Part shown: positions 45,012 through 54,073 of the stretch, piece after piece | Layout: every line of letters begins with the position of its first letter | Position numbering within the stretch: the stretch's first letter is position 1 | NCBI RefSeq assembly: GCF_005048205.1 | Contig: NZ_SUMF01000004.1 | Location: forward strand, 1-64,000 | Source: Chitiniphilus eburneus | GTDB taxonomy: Bacteria > Pseudomonadota > Gammaproteobacteria > Burkholderiales > Chitinibacteraceae | Direction: 5' to 3' | Length of the DNA: 64,000 nt | Made by a program: the position numbers and the translations under genes | Notes under the pieces: generated by a model | Database searches by the model: none | What the model saw: the letters and a program-made list of their open reading frames with translations, nothing else | What the model was told of the DNA's origin: nothing

Positions 45012-45518
45012 ATGCCCATCCCACGCACCCGCGCCGAACTGCGCGATGCCATGACCGATGGCCATCGGCGGCTGAATGCGGAACTGGATCGGGTGGAACA
45101 CGCCGGGCTGAGCACCCTGTCCTGCGTCGATGACTGGACGATCCACGACACGCTGGCAGTGCGCACCGGCTGGGCGGAGATGACGCTGGCCTGGATCGAG
45201 GCCGGTCTGCGTGGCGAAAACCCGGCGACACCGGCACCGGGCTATTCCTGGCAACAAACACCGCAACTGAACCGGGCCATCGTCGACCGCGCGGCAAGTT
45301 GCCCGTGGCACACGCTGCGGCTGCGCCTGGACGCTGCCATGGCAGCGTTGCTCCGCCTCGTGGAGACCCTGCCCGATGCCCAGCTACTGGAACCCCATCA
45401 ATTCGCCTGGACCCGCAACTGGGCCGTGCTGCGCTGGATCGCCGTCAACACCGCCACCCAGCACGTCAGCCTGCGCACCATGATCCGGCACGCGCTCAAG
45501 AACGCGGGCGAACGATGA
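45012..45518 (+). CDS. ClbS/DfsB family protein
   Basis: 168 residues, an all-helical protein of the DUF1706 / ClbS-DfsB family (RAELRDAMTDGHRRLNAELDRV, DDWTIHDTLAVRTGWAEMTLAWIEAG, WTRNWAVLRWIAVNTATQH). Some members detoxify reactive metabolites, others are uncharacterised. It directly follows the Crp/Fnr regulator. Confidence 0.75.
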   Translation: MPIPRTRAELRDAMTDGHRRLNAELDRVEHAGLSTLSCVDDWTIHDTLAVRTGWAEMTLAWIEAGLRGENPATPAPGYSWQQTPQLNRAIVDRAASCPWHTLRLRLDAAMAALLRLVETLPDAQLLEPHQFAWTRNWAVLRWIAVNTATQHVSLRTMIRHALKNAGER

Positions 45519-45564
45519 ACAATAAGCAGGGATTTTGCGGCAGGTCGCGAACGCGCGGTGCGGC

Positions 45565-45777
45565 TCAGAAATCGACGAAGAACGGCAAGCCCAGCAGCAC
45601 CGCTCCTAGGCCCAGGCTCCAGGCCGCGCCCGAGACCACATAAGGCAACACCATCAACCCGATACCGCTGAGCAGCGATACGAGATGGCGCTGGCGCCGG
45701 CCGAACCAGAAATAGGCCATGCCCAGCGCATTGAGCATCAGCCCGACGAACAGGCTGCCCGGCGTGGGCAAGGTCAC
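45565..45777 (-). CDS. Small membrane protein
   Basis: 70 residues from a GTG at 45777 that overlaps the stop of the lytic transglycosylase gene (GTGA). Two hydrophobic segments (PGSLFVGLMLNALGMAYFWF and LLSGIGLMVLPYVVSGAAW, then LGLGAVLLGLPFFV) predict two or three transmembrane helices joined by a basic loop (GRRQRH). A GGTGG site lies in front. It resembles small amino-acid-transport-annotated proteins found beside lytic transglycosylases, but its function is unknown. Confidence 0.7.
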   Translation of the reverse strand: MTLPTPGSLFVGLMLNALGMAYFWFGRRQRHLVSLLSGIGLMVLPYVVSGAAWSLGLGAVLLGLPFFVDF

Positions 45778-46403
45778 CGCTGCGCCACCTGCTGGGTAGC
45801 GGCCTTGGCATCCCAAGCGTAGCGGTTCTTCCACGCGCCATACACCAGGTTGGGATACTCGGCCCGCCCCAGGCTGCCGTTGTAGCGCCCCAGCGCGCGG
45901 AACACGTCGCCGTTCTCGATATCCAGGTAATGCCGCAGGATGGTGCAGCCGTAGCGCAGGTTGGTATGGATATCGAACAGGCTTTGCCCGGGCGAGCCGA
46001 TCAATCGTTGCCAGAACGGCATCACCTGCATCAGCCCGCGCGCACCCACCGGGCTGAGCGCATAGCGGTTGAAGCCACTTTCCACGTGAATCAGCCCCAG
46101 TACCATCTGCGGATCGAGACCCGCTCGGGTGGCTTCGTAGTGGGCCGCCACCAGAATCTTGCGACGCATGAATTCGTCGGGAATCCGCTTTGCCAGGCGC
46201 TCGGACATCTCGGCCAGCCATGCCTCGCCTTCCCTGGGGTCGGCAAATACCAGCCGGGGCTGTGCGCCATCGGCAATGGAGCGCTGCATGGTCGATTGCA
46301 CGGAGCTGGACAATGCCTCTTCGCGCTGCGCGCCGGCGTGCGCGGCCAGTGCCGTACAGGCGAGCACCATTGAAAGGAAGAGCCGTTGTGCTTTCATAAC
46401 CAT
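45774..46403 (-). CDS. Secreted SLT-type lytic transglycosylase
   Basis: 209 residues with a signal peptide (LFLSMVLACTALAAHA) and an SLT domain (about 85-190): catalytic glutamate in LGLIHVESGFNRYALSPVGARGLMQVMP, then DIHTNLRYGCTILRHYL and ALGRYNGSLG. It cleaves peptidoglycan glycan strands in the periplasm. The start may be 46403 or the ATG 6 bp on at 46397. Coupled to the small membrane protein, and divergent from the 46449 gene. Confidence 0.85.
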   Translation of the reverse strand: MVMKAQRLFLSMVLACTALAAHAGAQREEALSSSVQSTMQRSIADGAQPRLVFADPREGEAWLAEMSERLAKRIPDEFMRRKILVAAHYEATRAGLDPQMVLGLIHVESGFNRYALSPVGARGLMQVMPFWQRLIGSPGQSLFDIHTNLRYGCTILRHYLDIENGDVFRALGRYNGSLGRAEYPNLVYGAWKNRYAWDAKAATQQVAQR

Positions 46404-46448
46404 GCCACGATAATGACGGTTTCTCTTACAGAAAGCGCGTCGTTTCCT

Positions 46449-46904
46449 ATGAAAAAAGTCTTGCTCGGTCTGTTCATGGCCATGTCGGCCCTCGCCGCGT
46501 TCGCCGATACGCCACTGGTGGAACAGCCGCCGATCGAATTCGATCCGATTCCGGCCGAAGCCGTCGCCAAGCTCATTCCCGCCGCCGTTGCCGGCCGGGG
46601 CTGGATTACCCGCCAGACCGCGCCGGGCCATATCGAGGCCAAGATCGACCGTACCAAATTCTGGGTTGCGGTGGATATCGCGTATACCGACCGCAACGTC
46701 ACGATCACCTATGCCGGCAGCGAGAACTTCAACTACCGCGAAGCCATGGGGGGGCAGCCCACCATGATCCACAACAAATACATCAACTGGACCCGCAACA
46801 TGGCTGCGGATATCCGCAGGGCCATCCTGACCTACCAGGCATCGGCACTGCCCGCACCGGTTGCAACACCGGCCCCCGTCACCACCAAGGCACTCGACGA
46901 GTAG
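46449..46904 (+). CDS. Hypothetical secreted protein
   Basis: 151 residues with a signal peptide (MKKVLLGLFMAMSALAAFA) and a small alpha/beta mature domain (AEAVAKLIPAAVAGRGWIT, HIEAKIDRTKFWVAVDIAYTDRNVTITYAGSENFNY, INWTRNMAADIRRAIL), ending in a Pro-Ala-Thr tail. Proteins of this layout are common and unnamed in Neisseriales and relatives. An ATG at 46413 is in frame but would spoil the signal sequence. Confidence 0.75.
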   Translation: MKKVLLGLFMAMSALAAFADTPLVEQPPIEFDPIPAEAVAKLIPAAVAGRGWITRQTAPGHIEAKIDRTKFWVAVDIAYTDRNVTITYAGSENFNYREAMGGQPTMIHNKYINWTRNMAADIRRAILTYQASALPAPVATPAPVTTKALDE

Positions 46905-46927
46905 AACACACCGGCGCCAGTGGCACA

Positions 46928-46955
46928 GGCGGCCAGGGCATGGCCGCCCTTTTTA
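46928..46955 (+). terminator. Rho-independent terminator
   Basis: An 8-bp stem (ggcggcca / tggccgcc) with a 5-nt loop and CTTTTT after it, ending the secreted-protein gene, convergent with proS. Confidence 0.8.
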
Positions 46956-46958
46956 CAT

Positions 46959-48674
46959 TCAGCCAGCCAGCACATCCTGGCAGTGGCGAACCACGTCGGC
47001 CAGCGGCACCTTGCTGACCGCGCCCGACGCGCGTACCGCATATTCAACTACACCTTCGGCCAAACCCTTGTCACCGATCGTCAGCCGGTGGGGAATGCCG
47101 ATCAGTTCCATGTCGGCGAACATCGAGCCCGGACGCTCGTTGCGGTCGTCCAGCAGCACGTCCACGCCAGCGGCCCCCAGTTCAGCGTAGAGCTTGTCGG
47201 CCGCTTCGCGCACCGCATCCGAACGGTGGTACCCGACCGCCACCAACGCCAGCGCAAACGGCGCCAGCGCCTGCGGGAACACAATGCCACGCTCGTCGAA
47301 ATTCTGCTCGATCGCCGCGCCGACGATGCGCGAGACGCCAATCCCGTAGCAACCCATCTCGAACGGCTTCTGCGCGCCATCCACATCGGTGAAGGTGGCG
47401 CTCATCGCCTCGGAATACTTGGTGCGCAACTGGAACACGTGGCCGACCTCGATGCCTCGGCACAGCGACAGCGTGCCCTTGCCGTCGGGGCTGGGGTCGC
47501 CCTCGACCACATTGCGCACATCGGCCACGGTTTCCGGCTCGGCGAGATCGCGTCCCCAGTTCACCCCGGCGATGTGGTACTTGGGCTTGTTGGCGCCACA
47601 GACGAAATCGCTCATTGCCGCCACCGTGCGATCGGCGATCACGCGGGTGCCATCCGGCGCGCCGACCGGGCCAAGGAAGCCAGGCGGGCAATTGAAGGCC
47701 GCGCGGATTTCCTCTTCGGAGGCAAAGCGGAATTCGCCGATACCGGCCACCTTGCTCAGCTTCACTTCATTCAGGCTATGGTCGCCGCGCAACAGCACGA
47801 TCACCAGCTTGCCGCCGGCATCGATCACGGCGATGAGCTTGACCGTGCGTTGCAACGGAATCCCCATCAGCTCGGCCACCTGTTCGCACGTGGTCTGCCG
47901 GGGCGTTTCCACATCGCGCATGGCTTCGGCCGGCTGGGCACGCGGCGCGGTGGGCGCCAGCGCTTCGGCCAGTTCCACGTTGGCGGCGTAATCGGAATCG
48001 GGGCAATAGGCCAGCAGGTCTTCGCCGGCATCGGCCAGCACGTGGAATTCATGGCTGCCCGAGCCGCCGATGGCGCCGGTATCGGCCGCCACCGCGCGGA
48101 ACTTCAGGCCCAGGCGCGCGAATACATTGCTGTAGGCGCGGTACATCTTGTCGTAGCTGGCTTGCAGGCCTTCGAACGTGGCATCGAAGGAATAGGCGTC
48201 CTTCATCACGAACTCGCGCGCGCGCATCACGCCGAAACGGGGACGGATCTCGTCGCGGAACTTCACCTGCACCTGGTAGAAGTTCACCGGCAACTGCTTG
48301 TAGGAACGCAGCTCCAGCCGCGCGATGTCGGTGACCACTTCCTCGTGTGTCGGCCCGAAGCAGAAATCGCGCTGATGGCGATCCTTGATCTTCAGCATCT
48401 GCGGCCCGAACAGCTCCCAGCGGCCGGTCTCCTGCCACAGTTCGGCCGGCTGGATGGTGGGCATCAGCAGTTCCTGCGCACCGGCGCGGTTCATCTCGTC
48501 GCGCACCACCGCCTCTACCTTGCGCAACACACGCATGCCCAGTGGCATCCAGGTATAGAGGCCGGAACCCAGGCGCTTGATCAGGCCCGCGCGCAGCATC
48601 AGCTTGTGCGAAACCAGCTCGGCTTCGGAGGGCGCTTCCTTGAGGGTGGAAAGATAGAGTTGGGAGGTACGCAT
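46959..48674 (-). CDS. proS: Prolyl-tRNA synthetase, bacterial type
   Basis: 571 residues; class II synthetase that charges tRNA-Pro. Motif 1 to 3 regions ([71 protein letters not shown]) and the editing insertion between motifs 2 and 3 (about 225-395, [21 protein letters not shown]) show the bacterial long form that also clears misacylated Ala. The C-terminal anticodon-binding domain is complete. Confidence 0.97.
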   Translation of the reverse strand: MRTSQLYLSTLKEAPSEAELVSHKLMLRAGLIKRLGSGLYTWMPLGMRVLRKVEAVVRDEMNRAGAQELLMPTIQPAELWQETGRWELFGPQMLKIKDRHQRDFCFGPTHEEVVTDIARLELRSYKQLPVNFYQVQVKFRDEIRPRFGVMRAREFVMKDAYSFDATFEGLQASYDKMYRAYSNVFARLGLKFRAVAADTGAIGGSGSHEFHVLADAGEDLLAYCPDSDYAANVELAEALAPTAPRAQPAEAMRDVETPRQTTCEQVAELMGIPLQRTVKLIAVIDAGGKLVIVLLRGDHSLNEVKLSKVAGIGEFRFASEEEIRAAFNCPPGFLGPVGAPDGTRVIADRTVAAMSDFVCGANKPKYHIAGVNWGRDLAEPETVADVRNVVEGDPSPDGKGTLSLCRGIEVGHVFQLRTKYSEAMSATFTDVDGAQKPFEMGCYGIGVSRIVGAAIEQNFDERGIVFPQALAPFALALVAVGYHRSDAVREAADKLYAELGAAGVDVLLDDRNERPGSMFADMELIGIPHRLTIGDKGLAEGVVEYAVRASGAVSKVPLADVVRHCQDVLAG

Positions 48675-48776
48675 GGCGGTGTCGGGAGCCGTGTAAGAGG
48701 TTCGGTGAAAGCGTGGAATCTTATCACCAAACCCCCGTGCAGCCCGCGCCCCGCATCCGCCCGGGTGGGCAGCCGA

Positions 48777-49484
48777 TCACTCGCGCGGGCGGGCCGCCAG
48801 GCAATCGCCCATCGCCGCCGTCACCGCGCCCGCCATCCTGGCGCGCGTGGCCGGGCGTCGCAGGCTCACCGCGTCGTCGCGATTGAGGATGACGCCGGCC
48901 TCGAATAGCACCGCCGGCATGCTGGCATGGCGCAACACAGCGAAGTCCGCCTCGTAGACACCGAGCGCGCGGTCGAACCGCGGCCGTCCCTCCCCCGCGA
49001 TCTCGGCGCTGTGGTGCAAGGTACGCTGAAAGCCACGCTGGCGTAGCTGGCGCGAAATCGCCTGGGCACAGGCCGCGCTGGCGGCAAAGGCCGGATTCTG
49101 CCGCGAGACGAACAGCGAATAGCCCGAAAAATCGGTATACCAGCGCTGCACGCCATCCACGGTCCACGGATGCAGAAAACGTTGCTGCGCCGAATCGTGA
49201 TGGATCGAGACAAACAGGTCGGCGTGCGCAACGGCGGCCATTTCGGGCCGCGAGCGCAGGCCGGCTTCCTCGCCGTCGGCGCCGACCAGCAGCACCAGGT
49301 GGCCTGCACCGCGCAACTGGCGCGCCACTTCCAGCGCCAGCGACCGGTTGTAGAAGAACTCCGGTTCGCCATAGGCACTGGTGGCGCCCGGCGCGCCCAG
49401 CGAATGCCCGACATCGACCGCGATGGTCGCTGCGTGCAGCGGCAACGCCAGGACGAGGCTAGCGCTCGCTATCCGGCGTCGCAT
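48777..49484 (-). CDS. N-acetylmuramoyl-L-alanine amidase
   Basis: 235 residues, zinc amidase_3 fold: IAVDVGHSLGAPG (first ligand His), GEPEFFYNRSLALEVAR (the glutamate), VSIHHDSAQ (second His) and the catalytic glutamate in LFEAGVILNRDD. It cuts the peptide from N-acetylmuramic acid in peptidoglycan. A hydrophobic N-terminus (ASASLVLALPLHAA) suggests export. It begins 26 bp inside the 49459 gene on the same strand, so translation is coupled. Confidence 0.88.
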   Translation of the reverse strand: MRRRIASASLVLALPLHAATIAVDVGHSLGAPGATSAYGEPEFFYNRSLALEVARQLRGAGHLVLLVGADGEEAGLRSRPEMAAVAHADLFVSIHHDSAQQRFLHPWTVDGVQRWYTDFSGYSLFVSRQNPAFAASAACAQAISRQLRQRGFQRTLHHSAEIAGEGRPRFDRALGVYEADFAVLRHASMPAVLFEAGVILNRDDAVSLRRPATRARMAGAVTAAMGDCLAARPRE

Positions 49485-49833
49485 CGGCTTCGGCTGCCGC
49501 AGCGGCGGCGTTGGCTTTTTCCAGCTCTACGCGCTTGGCGGAGATCTTGGGCCGCAGCACGTTCATCATCACCACATCGCGTACCCACATCAGCAGGAAC
49601 AGCCACGCCAGCAGCACCACGGCATAGGGCAACGTGTTGTTGCGCAGCCCCGGCGACAGATGCTCGATCAACGGATTCAGGCCGAATTGCACGGTACCGA
49701 TCACCACCGCCAGCAGAACCAATGTGGAAACGGCGCGTTCCTTGATGAAGGTGCCGCGCAGCAGCACGCGTTGCTCCCAGCGGGACAGGCCCTTGAGTTC
49801 GGGCACATCGTCGGCACGGTAGTAGAAAGTCAT
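49459..49833 (-). CDS. Hypothetical two-helix membrane protein
   Basis: 124 residues. A cytoplasmic N-terminus (YRADDVPELKGLSRWEQRVLLRG) is followed by two transmembrane helices (about 38-55 and 72-88) and a charged, alanine-rich C-terminal helix. No family is recognised. Its 3' end overlaps the amidase start by 26 bp. Confidence 0.65.
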   Translation of the reverse strand: MTFYYRADDVPELKGLSRWEQRVLLRGTFIKERAVSTLVLLAVVIGTVQFGLNPLIEHLSPGLRNNTLPYAVVLLAWLFLLMWVRDVVMMNVLRPKISAKRVELEKANAAAAAAEADATPDSER

Positions 49834-50190
49834 GATGGGTTCTCTTCTGGATGGAACGTATCGCGGGCATTGCCGCGAGGAAAAAGGTCGAACCGGGCTT
49901 CGCACGGGCGAAGACGGGATCGGGGGGCTCGACGGTCGCCGGCTTGCCATTCGTGTGCAGCGCCACGCAGGCGCTCGGCCGCGAGCGGAGTTTCTTTTGC
50001 GCGGCCTCAAAAAGCAAGCCCGGATCGTGCCATCGGGGGCGACCACCGGCACGCAGAGGCCGACCGTTCGTCTGTCCCGGACGCGAGGGATGCTCTACCA
50101 TTGCCCGACTCGCGCCCACAGAGCGCCAGGCGGTCGGCATGGTCCCGGCAATTCGCCGATAGGCCGGCCGCCCCAACAAGGAGGATAGAA
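49834..50190. other. Spacer between divergent genes
   Basis: About 357 bp. ORFs here have no ribosome binding sites or family resemblance. It must carry promoters for the imelysin-like gene and for the amidase operon; none is clear. Confidence 0.4.
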
Positions 50191-51252
50191 ATGACCCGTT
50201 CCCTGCCGGCGGCACTCGCCCTGCTGCTTTGCGCCGCCCTGGCGCACGCCAACGATACCGTCCCCGCGCCGACGGCCGCCGCTGCGCCGGCCACGCCGCG
50301 CCTGTCGCCGCCGCAACTGGCGATCAGCCTGGTGGAGACGGTCTACCTGCCAGCGCAGGTTTCGCTGCTGGAACATACCGGCCGGCTCACTGGTCGTCTT
50401 TCCGCCCTGTGCGAAGCGCCCAATCCCACCACGCTGGCTGCCGCGCGCGAGGCCTGGATCGCCGCCGATCAGGCGTGGCGCCGGATCGACGCTGTACGCA
50501 TGGGCCCCAGCCGCGTCGATGCACTGGTCAGCCAGTTCGACCCGTGGCCTTTCGACGTGAAGACCGTGGCCAAGATCGCGCGCGATACGCCGACGGACCC
50601 GACCAGCATGCAGGCGCTGGCAGCATCGCGCGAACTGAAGCAGGGCCTGCCGGCGCTGGAGTACATCCTGTTTGGCGACACCACGCCGCAACAGGCGCCG
50701 CTGGCCGCCAAGAAAATCGACACCGCATGCCGCTATGGCCTGTGGATATCAGCCGGGCTGGCGCGCCGTGCCCAGGAACTGGTCTACGAATGGCAGGGCC
50801 TGCGCCGTGGCCTGAACTACGATCCGTCCTATCCGCGCCCCTTCCTGTCCGAATCGCTGACCCGCGTGGTCGCGGGGGTTCGTGAGCTGGCGGGCTGGAA
50901 GCTGGCACAGCAGACCGCGACACCCGTGCGTAGCGATTTCCCCGACTGGCGCGCCGGCGTGAGCAAGCGCAGCCTGGAATCCGGCCTGGAAACAGTGGAA
51001 CGGGTGCTGCTGGGCGCCGGCGGCGGTGCCGGCTTCGACGACTTCCTGGCCACCCGTGGCAAGGATGCGGTCATCGACGACCTGAAGTTGCGTCTGGCCA
51101 ATGCCCGCATCGCCGTGAGCGGCCTGCCGGACGATCTGAGCAGCGCCGATGGCGAACGCCGCTATGCGCAGAAGCGCTTGAATGAACTGGCCGATTTCGT
51201 GAGCGGCCCGCTGGTCGAGGCACTGGGCATCCCGCTGTCCGCCGCCGAATGA
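50191..51252 (+). CDS. Imelysin family protein
   Basis: 353 residues with a signal peptide (LPAALALLLCAALAHA). The helical body (LVETVYLPAQVSLLEHTGRLTGRL, AREAWIAADQAWRRIDAVRMGPS) and the motif GLPALEYILFG identify an imelysin-like/M75 protein, linked to iron uptake in relatives. The family motif is normally GxHxxE; here the histidine is proline, so the putative metal site is altered while the glutamate stays. AAGGAGGAT precedes the ATG. It lies upstream of a PhnD-like binding protein. Confidence 0.8.
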   Translation: MTRSLPAALALLLCAALAHANDTVPAPTAAAAPATPRLSPPQLAISLVETVYLPAQVSLLEHTGRLTGRLSALCEAPNPTTLAAAREAWIAADQAWRRIDAVRMGPSRVDALVSQFDPWPFDVKTVAKIARDTPTDPTSMQALAASRELKQGLPALEYILFGDTTPQQAPLAAKKIDTACRYGLWISAGLARRAQELVYEWQGLRRGLNYDPSYPRPFLSESLTRVVAGVRELAGWKLAQQTATPVRSDFPDWRAGVSKRSLESGLETVERVLLGAGGGAGFDDFLATRGKDAVIDDLKLRLANARIAVSGLPDDLSSADGERRYAQKRLNELADFVSGPLVEALGIPLSAAE

Positions 51253-51404
51253 CCGGCCGGGCGAATCGGCCTGCCACCACGGGGTGCGGGTCGATTCGCC
51301 AGCGGGGCGCGTAATCCGTTGCAGGCGCACGTGGCGACGACAAGTCATGCCACTGTCACACGGCCGGCCTAAGCTGCCGGCTTTTCGTGACTTACACCCC
51401 TGCC

Positions 51405-52370
51405 ATGCCTCGCATTGCATTCACCGCTTTCCTGCTGTTTTCCATGTTGTCCGCGCACGCCGAAATCGTGCTTGGCCTGGTCGCCAACCGTGGTGTCGAG
51501 GAAACGCGCCTGGACTGGCAACCGATCGCCGACGACCTGGGGCAGGCGCTGAACCAGCCGGTGCGCGTCGTCGCCACCAAGGATGAGGCGGAACTGCTGG
51601 CCAGCTTCCAGCGTGGCGAGATCGACGTGCTGCGCGGCAGTAGCAAGCTGGCGCTGTCCGCCGTGGAAGGCGGCAAGGGCGACATCTTCGCTCGGCTGGC
51701 ACTGACCGGGCGGCTTACCGAATACCGCTCGCTGCTGCTGGTGCGCCGCGACGGCCCGCCGTCGTTGGACGCCCTGCTCAGCCAGCGCCAGCAATGGCGC
51801 TACGCCAGCGGCAATCCGGGCTCCACCGCCGGCTACCTGATCCCGCAATACCATGCCTTCGTGCGCAACAATGTATTGCCCGAGCGCTTTTTCCGCTCGG
51901 TCACCGTCGGCAACGCCGAAGACAATTTCCGCGCGCTGGTCGATCGTCGCGTGGACGTGGCGGTCAGCAACAGCGACGACCTGCCCAAGCTGGCCGAAAA
52001 GTACCCCCGCGACTACCAGCAACTGCGTGTGTTGTGGCAATCGCCGCCATTCTCCTACGACCCACTGGTGATCCGGCGCGACCTGTCCGCGGCCACCCGT
52101 TCACGCATTGTGGCGTTCTTCCTCGACTATGGCCGCACCGGGCCGCAGGCTACGCGCGCCAAGGAAAAGCTGTACTGGGCCGACCAGCTCGACGGCTTCC
52201 TCCCGGCGACCAACCGGCAATTGCGCGAAGTGACCGACCTGCAACTCTACGACGCGCTGTTCCGCCTGGCGCTGATGCCCGAGCTGGACGCCAGCCAGCG
52301 CCAGACGCGCGAGAAAGTGCTGTACCGCCGCTACGACCAGTTGACCGCCCTGCTCGGCGGCGCGCGCTGA
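51405..52370 (+). CDS. PhnD-like periplasmic substrate-binding protein
   Basis: 321 residues with a signal peptide (IAFTAFLLFSMLSAHA) and the PhnD-type fold (LGLVANRGVEETRLDWQPIADDLGQAL, RGSSKLALSAVEGGKGD, YASGNPGSTAGYLIPQYHAF, VDVAVSNSDDLPKLAE). Family members bind phosphonate, phosphite or related anions for an ABC transporter. No permease or ATPase gene is adjacent, so it may feed a distant transporter or act as a sensor. A GTG start at 51387 is also possible. Confidence 0.78.
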   Translation: MPRIAFTAFLLFSMLSAHAEIVLGLVANRGVEETRLDWQPIADDLGQALNQPVRVVATKDEAELLASFQRGEIDVLRGSSKLALSAVEGGKGDIFARLALTGRLTEYRSLLLVRRDGPPSLDALLSQRQQWRYASGNPGSTAGYLIPQYHAFVRNNVLPERFFRSVTVGNAEDNFRALVDRRVDVAVSNSDDLPKLAEKYPRDYQQLRVLWQSPPFSYDPLVIRRDLSAATRSRIVAFFLDYGRTGPQATRAKEKLYWADQLDGFLPATNRQLREVTDLQLYDALFRLALMPELDASQRQTREKVLYRRYDQLTALLGGAR

Positions 52371-52435
52371 TTTTCCGTTCGCGGTCACGGCCGCGACCAC
52401 CGATCACGGACTGCTGACCAGAGCATCCTTGTTAT

Positions 52436-52462
52436 GCAGGCCCCAGGGCCTGCTTTTTTTTC
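52436..52462 (+). terminator. Rho-independent terminator
   Basis: A 7-bp stem (gcaggcc / ggcctgc) with a 4-nt loop and eight T, 65 bp after the PhnD-like gene. Confidence 0.88.
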
Positions 52463-52595
52463 GCCCCTCGTCCCACGCCTCATGCCTTGGTGCGCGTCAA
52501 TTTCACGCCATTCATGCCGCTGGGGGTTTCTCCAATTGGCATGTGCGTGCCACGCTGGACAATCCACAGGTCCAACAAAAACAGGGTATCCGCTC

Positions 52596-53927
52596 ATGGC
52601 CGAAGACAATGCACGCGCCAACTGGGGCTCCAAGCTCGGCTTCATCCTGGCTGCGGCCGGATCGGCGGTTGGGCTGGGTGCGATCTGGAAGTTTCCCTAC
52701 GTGGCGGGCAAGAACGGCGGCGGCGCCTTCCTGATCGCCTATCTGGTCTGCGTGTTCACACTGGGCATTGCGCTGCTGCTGGCGGAAATGGTGATCGGCC
52801 GTACCGCCAACCGCTCCGCCACCACCGCCTACCGCGACCTCAAGGGGGCGCTGTGGCCCTGGGCCGGGCGGCTGTCGGTGCTGTGCGTGTTCATCATCCT
52901 CAGCTACTACTGCGTGGTGGGCGGCTGGACCGTGGCATACATCTGGCGCTCGATCACCGGCGAGGCCATCACCAGCGAAACCGCCGCACTGGCCACCGCC
53001 TTCGAGACCTTCATCGCCAGCCCCACGCAGGCACTGAGCTATACCGCGATCTTCCTCGGCATCACCGTGGCGGTGGTGTTCGCCGGCGTGCAGCAAGGCA
53101 TCGAACGCATGAGCAAGGTGCTGATGCCGGCGCTGTTCTTCCTGATGCTGCTATTGATTGGCCGCGCCCTGACGCTGCCGGGCGCCATCGAAGGCGTGCG
53201 CTATTTCATCACGCCCGACTGGTCCAAGCTGACCAGTGCCATGCTGGTCGATGCGCTGGGGCTGGCGTTCTTCTCGCTGTCGATCGGCGGCGGCATCATC
53301 ATCGCCTACGGTTCTTACGTCTCGCGCGATACCAAGCTGGTCGGCGCCACATTGTGGGTATCCACACTGGCGACGCTGGCCTGCGTGCTGGCCGGGTTGA
53401 TGGTGCTGCCGGCCGTGTTCGCCTTCCATGTCGATCCCGCCGCCGGCCCTGGCCTGACCTTCATCACCATGCCGGCGATCTTCGCCCAGATGCCGGCCGG
53501 ACAATGGTTCGCGGTGGCGTTCTTCGTGCTGCTGCTGTTCGCCGCGCTGACCTCATCGATCTCGATCCTGGAACCCATCGTGTCGTTCCTGATCGACGAG
53601 TTCCGCATGAAGCGCCATCCGGCGACATTGCTGGTAGCGATCACCAGTTTCATCCTTGGCATTCCCGCGGCGCTGTCCTTCGGGCCGATGTCGCACCTGA
53701 CGCTGTTCGGCAAGAGCCCGTTCGACCTGATGGATTACGTGGCCTCCAACATCATGATGCCGGCGGGCGGCCTGCTGGCCGCGCTGTTCGTTGGCTGGGC
53801 GATCTGGCCGCGTGTGCGCGACGAACTCGCCGCCGAAGGCGCCGGCCCCATCCTGCCGGCCTTTCGCTTCATCTGCGCCATCGTCGCGCCGATCCTGATC
53901 GGGGTGATCTGGTATCACAATTTGTAA
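52596..53927 (+). CDS. Sodium-dependent (SNF family) transporter
   Basis: 443 residues with about eleven membrane helices and the neurotransmitter:sodium symporter start WGSKLGFILAAAGSAVGLGAIWKFPYVAGKNGGGAFLIAYL. GGGIIIAYGSYV marks helix 6. Bacterial members import amino acids such as tryptophan, leucine or alanine with sodium; the substrate here is unknown. The ATG at 52596 follows an AGGG site. Confidence 0.93.
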   Translation: MAEDNARANWGSKLGFILAAAGSAVGLGAIWKFPYVAGKNGGGAFLIAYLVCVFTLGIALLLAEMVIGRTANRSATTAYRDLKGALWPWAGRLSVLCVFIILSYYCVVGGWTVAYIWRSITGEAITSETAALATAFETFIASPTQALSYTAIFLGITVAVVFAGVQQGIERMSKVLMPALFFLMLLLIGRALTLPGAIEGVRYFITPDWSKLTSAMLVDALGLAFFSLSIGGGIIIAYGSYVSRDTKLVGATLWVSTLATLACVLAGLMVLPAVFAFHVDPAAGPGLTFITMPAIFAQMPAGQWFAVAFFVLLLFAALTSSISILEPIVSFLIDEFRMKRHPATLLVAITSFILGIPAALSFGPMSHLTLFGKSPFDLMDYVASNIMMPAGGLLAALFVGWAIWPRVRDELAAEGAGPILPAFRFICAIVAPILIGVIWYHNL

Positions 53928-53929
53928 GT

Positions 53930-54023
53930 GGAAAACCGGGAAGGGGGAAAGGCAAAACCCGCAGTGCCACGGGTGCCGTTGCCTTTTACTTGCCCCTTCC
54001 CTCTTCCCTCTTCCCGTTTTCCT
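53930..54023. repeat. Three-tier imperfect inverted repeat
   Basis: Outer arms (ggaaaaccgggaag near 53930 and cttcccgttttcc ending at 54022), a middle pair aaaggcaa / ttgccttt (53948-53955 / 53979-53986) and an inner pair acccg / cgggt (53957-53961 / 53970-53974) nest around an 8-nt loop. The right arm has an extra ccctctt run. It lies between the transporter and trmO and may end transcription or cap mRNA. Confidence 0.5.
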
Positions 54024-54073
54024 GCCAACTCCTGCCTATTCCAAACCCCGTCCCGCCACGGCACAATCGGCCG

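Noticed and set aside
49834-50190. N-terminal extension of the 49459 membrane protein to 50052
   Set aside because: The extra residues are Arg/Ser/Pro-rich and unlike protein; the ATG at 49833 gives a normal start.
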